Below are positions 61,182-64,000 of a stretch of 64,000 nucleotides of DNA, one piece after another. The notes under the pieces were generated by a model. It was given only the letters and a program-made list of their open reading frames with translations, searched no databases and was not told the origin of the DNA. The position numbers were made by a program, and so were the translations under genes. The first letter of the stretch is position 1; each line of letters starts with the position of its first letter. Origin of the DNA: Sporosarcina sp. ANT_H38 (GTDB taxonomy: Bacteria; Bacillota; Bacilli; Bacillales_A; Planococcaceae); contig NZ_VOBC01000001.1 in NCBI RefSeq assembly GCF_008369195.1, positions 2,294,001 through 2,358,000 of the forward strand. Reading direction: 5' to 3'.

Positions 61182-64000
61182 CATCCGCCACCTCCTTACG
61201 CATTTTATCGAGAGACAATTCTGGGTCCATTTCAGCATAAGTCCGATGTTCTGCTGATGGATCTGTTGGATCATACTGACAAACAGATCGATACGAACAA
61301 AATTCGCACGGCATTTTATTTTTTAATTTGTATGGATAAACACGAGTATCACCCGCAAGCATTGCATCTCCGGCTTTTTGATGACGTGTTCTGACAAACG
61401 ACCGCATCATCTGCAAATCATCGGATGATAGCACTTTCGACGTTTTTGCAAATGTGCCGTCCGTTTTAATCGAGGCTGGCACGATTGAAGATGACCTGCC
61501 AATATCAGCATCCATGCCGATCACAACTTCCTGATTATCAAGCAAATAGCCCCTCATCTTGTAGGATTTCGCTATTTCAGCTTCCAGAAGAGTCGGTGTT
61601 AATTCAGAACCTGAACGAATCATCGGGTTATGAATATGCATATACAAAAGGCCCGCAGGATCCGCGTTCATGCCTAGCCACTCGGCTGCGTTTTCCAGCG
61701 CAACATCAAGATACGTCATCATTTGCAGAGACAGCCCGTAATACACTTCTGTTAAATCAAGGCTTTTTGCAGATGATTTATAGTCAACAACGCGGACATA
61801 GTTTTTACCGCCAATTTCAGTCGCATCGACACGGTCAATCCTTCCACGAAGTCTCATTAGATCACCGCGACGCAGCGGAATTTCCAATGCCGGCAGTTCT
61901 TCCCCTGGTCCAAATCCTGCTTCAATGGCAACAGGTTTGAATACTGTCGCTTTCGCCTGCGTACTAAGTGAAAAGATCGTCCGTTGAATAATGTGCATCA
62001 GCTTACGTTTAATATATACATAACGATTCGTTGACAATAAAATCCGATTAAAGAAGTAAGGCGAAATATCTTCCACTGCTGCTCTTGCAAGCTTCCAACA
62101 TTCTTCACGTGTCAGTTCTGCCCACGATTTCCCGAGACGCATCGTTTCATCTGACACCCATTTGAGAGCCGCGTGGAACAAATCTCCGATTGCCGGGGCT
62201 TCCAGTGTAAATTCCGTCCGTTCGCGCAAGCCAAGTCCAAATGACGCATAATGCTGGAAAGGGCAACTGTAGTAGGACTCAATCCGTGACACACTTGAAA
62301 CAAATGATTCCCCGTACAACCCTTCCGTTATCTCTGAACGCAGCCGCTCAGCACCATTCTTGGCATTCATCGGGCGAATGATATGTTTTATGACAGAAGA
62401 CCAAAATGGATCCTCGTCATAATACGCCATTACCGCCCGCCATTCATGCTCCAGTACCCCCGACTGTTCCGCCTCTTTCAACTTCATCGAAACATAAGGA
62501 AGTGCAGAACGCGGATGGCTGATGTACTCGAACTGATTCGCTCCCAGTGGCAATTCAGACGGATCCGTTACTGCGCTTTTCGTTTCAGTTCCAGGCAGCA
62601 TCTGCGCAATTCTCGTAATGTACAGCGATGGAATAAGGGCTTTCCCTTCCTCGTCTGCAACTGGATATGATACATATAACTTTTCACGCGATGCCGTGAA
62701 TGCACGATATGCCATAAACGTTTCATCCATCAATTTCATCTTCGACGTGGGTGCCAGTTCGAAACCTATTTCCGAAAACCACTCCCGGTCCGCATCCGAC
62801 AAAATGCCTTCAGTGTCGACCCGTTTTGGCATGACGCCATCGTTTACTCCGAGAACAAACACAGCGTCAATATCCATTAAACTTGAAACTTCGACAGTCG
62901 ACACTGTCACTTGATCGAGCGACGGCGGAATACGAGCAAATTCGAGCGAGTCAAATCCTTCATCCAAAATTCGTGCCGCTTCTACAGAATCCATGTTTTT
63001 ATCACCAAACATGAGGACAAACTGATCCAATACATTGATCCAACCATTCCATGCTTGTTCATGTTCTGTTGCGCCAAGCAGTCGTCCTGCACGCTCTTCT
63101 TCCGCACGCAGATCAATGATTTTATCGTAAACATTTAGTTTTTCCATGAACAAAAACAGGGCTTCTGCAACATCACGTCCAGTTTTAGAACGTTTCAGAC
63201 GTTTTTCAAAATCAGCAAGCGGATCCCGAATTTCATCACGAATCAAATGCAGCTCCTGCTCCATCGCACGTTCTTCGTCGGTTTGCACATCTGTATACAT
63301 TTCAAGCCCGCGATACTTCTTCACGCGCCAGCGGCTGTCATCGAACCAGCGCTGTCCGTAAATCCCATGTGCAAGAATATAGTTTTCGAGTCTATCCGCT
63401 CGATCACGCCATAACAACTTCGTTTCTCGGTGCGGGAAAAAGAGGTCCGTTTTGACGGCACGAAATACCGATTCATACGACCAGCCTGTCGTCACCGCTT
63501 CTAACACAGAACGTGAAAACTCGATAAGCGGATGATGCAACATTGGTTTTTTCTGACTGATGAACACTGGAATATCATAATGCGGGAAAATCGTTTCAAT
63601 CAGTTCATCATACTTTTCAGGCTGCCTGTACAAAATTGATATGTCTTTGTAACGCTTTCCTGAAATCATTAACTCACGGATTGTTCGCGCTACTGAGTGG
63701 ATTTCCGCACGACGATTCACCGCTTCAATCAAAACAACATTGCCTTCTGACTGTTGTTGTTTCGCAGGAAAGTGGTCGAATTCCGCCTCAAAATGTTTTA
63801 AGTCCCCATTTTGATAACGTAGCGCATCCGCCAAATAGATATCATCCTCAACTTCGACGGATTCAGCACGCGCCAGTTCACGCAATTTGAGAGAAGTCCG
63901 TACAGGGTTGAAAAATAATTCATGATCCGCAAAGCCCGTGAGAGCACCTTCCATCGGCAACACAACTGTCAGTCGATTGGCGTATTTCATCAGTTCCGTT
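61159..64000 (-). CDS. addB: ATP-dependent helicase/nuclease subunit B (AddB), 5' end outside the window
   Basis: The C-terminal ~945 residues of AddB (~1170 in full). The helicase-like core scans for Chi; the C-terminal nuclease has VVDYKSSAKSLD and the Fe-S cluster Cys set: YSCPFQHYASFG plus CEFCSYRSVCQYD near the end. The ORF is open to the window edge, so the start is not visible. The addB-addA order and overlap are as in Bacillus. Confidence 0.96.
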   Translation of the reverse strand, partial: TELMKYANRLTVVLPMEGALTGFADHELFFNPVRTSLKLRELARAESVEVEDDIYLADALRYQNGDLKHFEAEFDHFPAKQQQSEGNVVLIEAVNRRAEIHSVARTIRELMISGKRYKDISILYRQPEKYDELIETIFPHYDIPVFISQKKPMLHHPLIEFSRSVLEAVTTGWSYESVFRAVKTDLFFPHRETKLLWRDRADRLENYILAHGIYGQRWFDDSRWRVKKYRGLEMYTDVQTDEERAMEQELHLIRDEIRDPLADFEKRLKRSKTGRDVAEALFLFMEKLNVYDKIIDLRAEEERAGRLLGATEHEQAWNGWINVLDQFVLMFGDKNMDSVEAARILDEGFDSLEFARIPPSLDQVTVSTVEVSSLMDIDAVFVLGVNDGVMPKRVDTEGILSDADREWFSEIGFELAPTSKMKLMDETFMAYRAFTASREKLYVSYPVADEEGKALIPSLYITRIAQMLPGTETKSAVTDPSELPLGANQFEYISHPRSALPYVSMKLKEAEQSGVLEHEWRAVMAYYDEDPFWSSVIKHIIRPMNAKNGAERLRSEITEGLYGESFVSSVSRIESYYSCPFQHYASFGLGLRERTEFTLEAPAIGDLFHAALKWVSDETMRLGKSWAELTREECWKLARAAVEDISPYFFNRILLSTNRYVYIKRKLMHIIQRTIFSLSTQAKATVFKPVAIEAGFGPGEELPALEIPLRRGDLMRLRGRIDRVDATEIGGKNYVRVVDYKSSAKSLDLTEVYYGLSLQMMTYLDVALENAAEWLGMNADPAGLLYMHIHNPMIRSGSELTPTLLEAEIAKSYKMRGYLLDNQEVVIGMDADIGRSSSIVPASIKTDGTFAKTSKVLSSDDLQMMRSFVRTRHQKAGDAMLAGDTRVYPYKLKNKMPCEFCSYRSVCQYDPTDPSAEHRTYAEMDPELSLDKMRKEVADDAHTRET

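Overview
The window is a stretch of a low-GC, endospore-forming Firmicutes chromosome, most like Sporosarcina or a related Planococcaceae member. The evidence is a sporulation set (spoVAC-AD-AEb, spoVIF, a yjcZ-like gene, a CotY/CotZ coat protein, an orphan sporulation-type kinase). There are also long runs of conserved Bacillus gene order: yjcF-G-H; prpE-yjbO-nadK-relQ-yjbL-cwlQ-yjbI-spxH-pepF-coiA-mecA-spx-opp-trpS-fabF-fabH; yitW-V-U-S; yisL-yisK; addAB. The genus is inferred from gene content, not from a database search.

Layout. 1-6.6 kb: the 5' end of murE, an M42 aminopeptidase, the kinase, an aldehyde dehydrogenase, a Gfo/Idh/MocA oxidoreductase, a 47-residue ORF and an alkA glycosylase broken by a stop codon plus a 7-bp repeat expansion. 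6.7-10 kb: a tRNA-Val(GAC) with unusual bases, then a decayed prophage holding an integrase tail fused to a lipoprotein-like leader, a beta-carbonic anhydrase beheaded at its zinc-site motif, an intact endolysin and a doubly broken structural gene. 10-13.7 kb: a TAXI-type TRAP uptake operon. 13.9-20.2 kb: pgpA/yutG, yjcHGF and the sporulation cluster, with sigma-G- and sigma-K-like promoters. 21-33.5 kb: mgtE, prpE, then nucleotide and stress signalling (nadK, relQ), a lytic transglycosylase, and the Spx/MecA/competence group. 34-40 kb: the oppABCDF operon under a CodY-like box. 40-45 kb: a tryptophan T-box, an unusual structured repeat array, trpS, and fabH-fabF under a FapR-like operator. 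45-47.6 kb: a ClpB without its N-domain, with its own promoter and CtsR box. 47.6-64 kb: rraA-like, yitW/V/U/S, a CoA-disulfide-reductase-like enzyme, an amylase-fold protein that seems to have lost its catalytic residues, yisL/yisK, a DUF418 membrane protein and addAB (addB runs off the edge).

Functional links. SpxH, Spx, MecA and ClpB all belong to the Clp proteolysis and disulfide/heat-stress network; CoiA and MecA act in competence; CodY, FapR, CtsR and the T-box tie the peptide permease, fatty-acid synthesis, chaperone and TrpRS to nutrient and stress signals.

The least explained parts are a family of intergenic stem-loop repeats with an AGGAC/AGGAT loop and covarying stems (best at 40.78-41.02 kb, with relatives near 51.4 and 54.6 kb), a three-hairpin element at 42.3-42.56 kb, the palindrome-rich desert at 20.25-20.97 kb, the amylase-like pseudoenzyme, and two genes (coiA and the spoVA lipoprotein) whose best start codons appear to be ATT and ATC.
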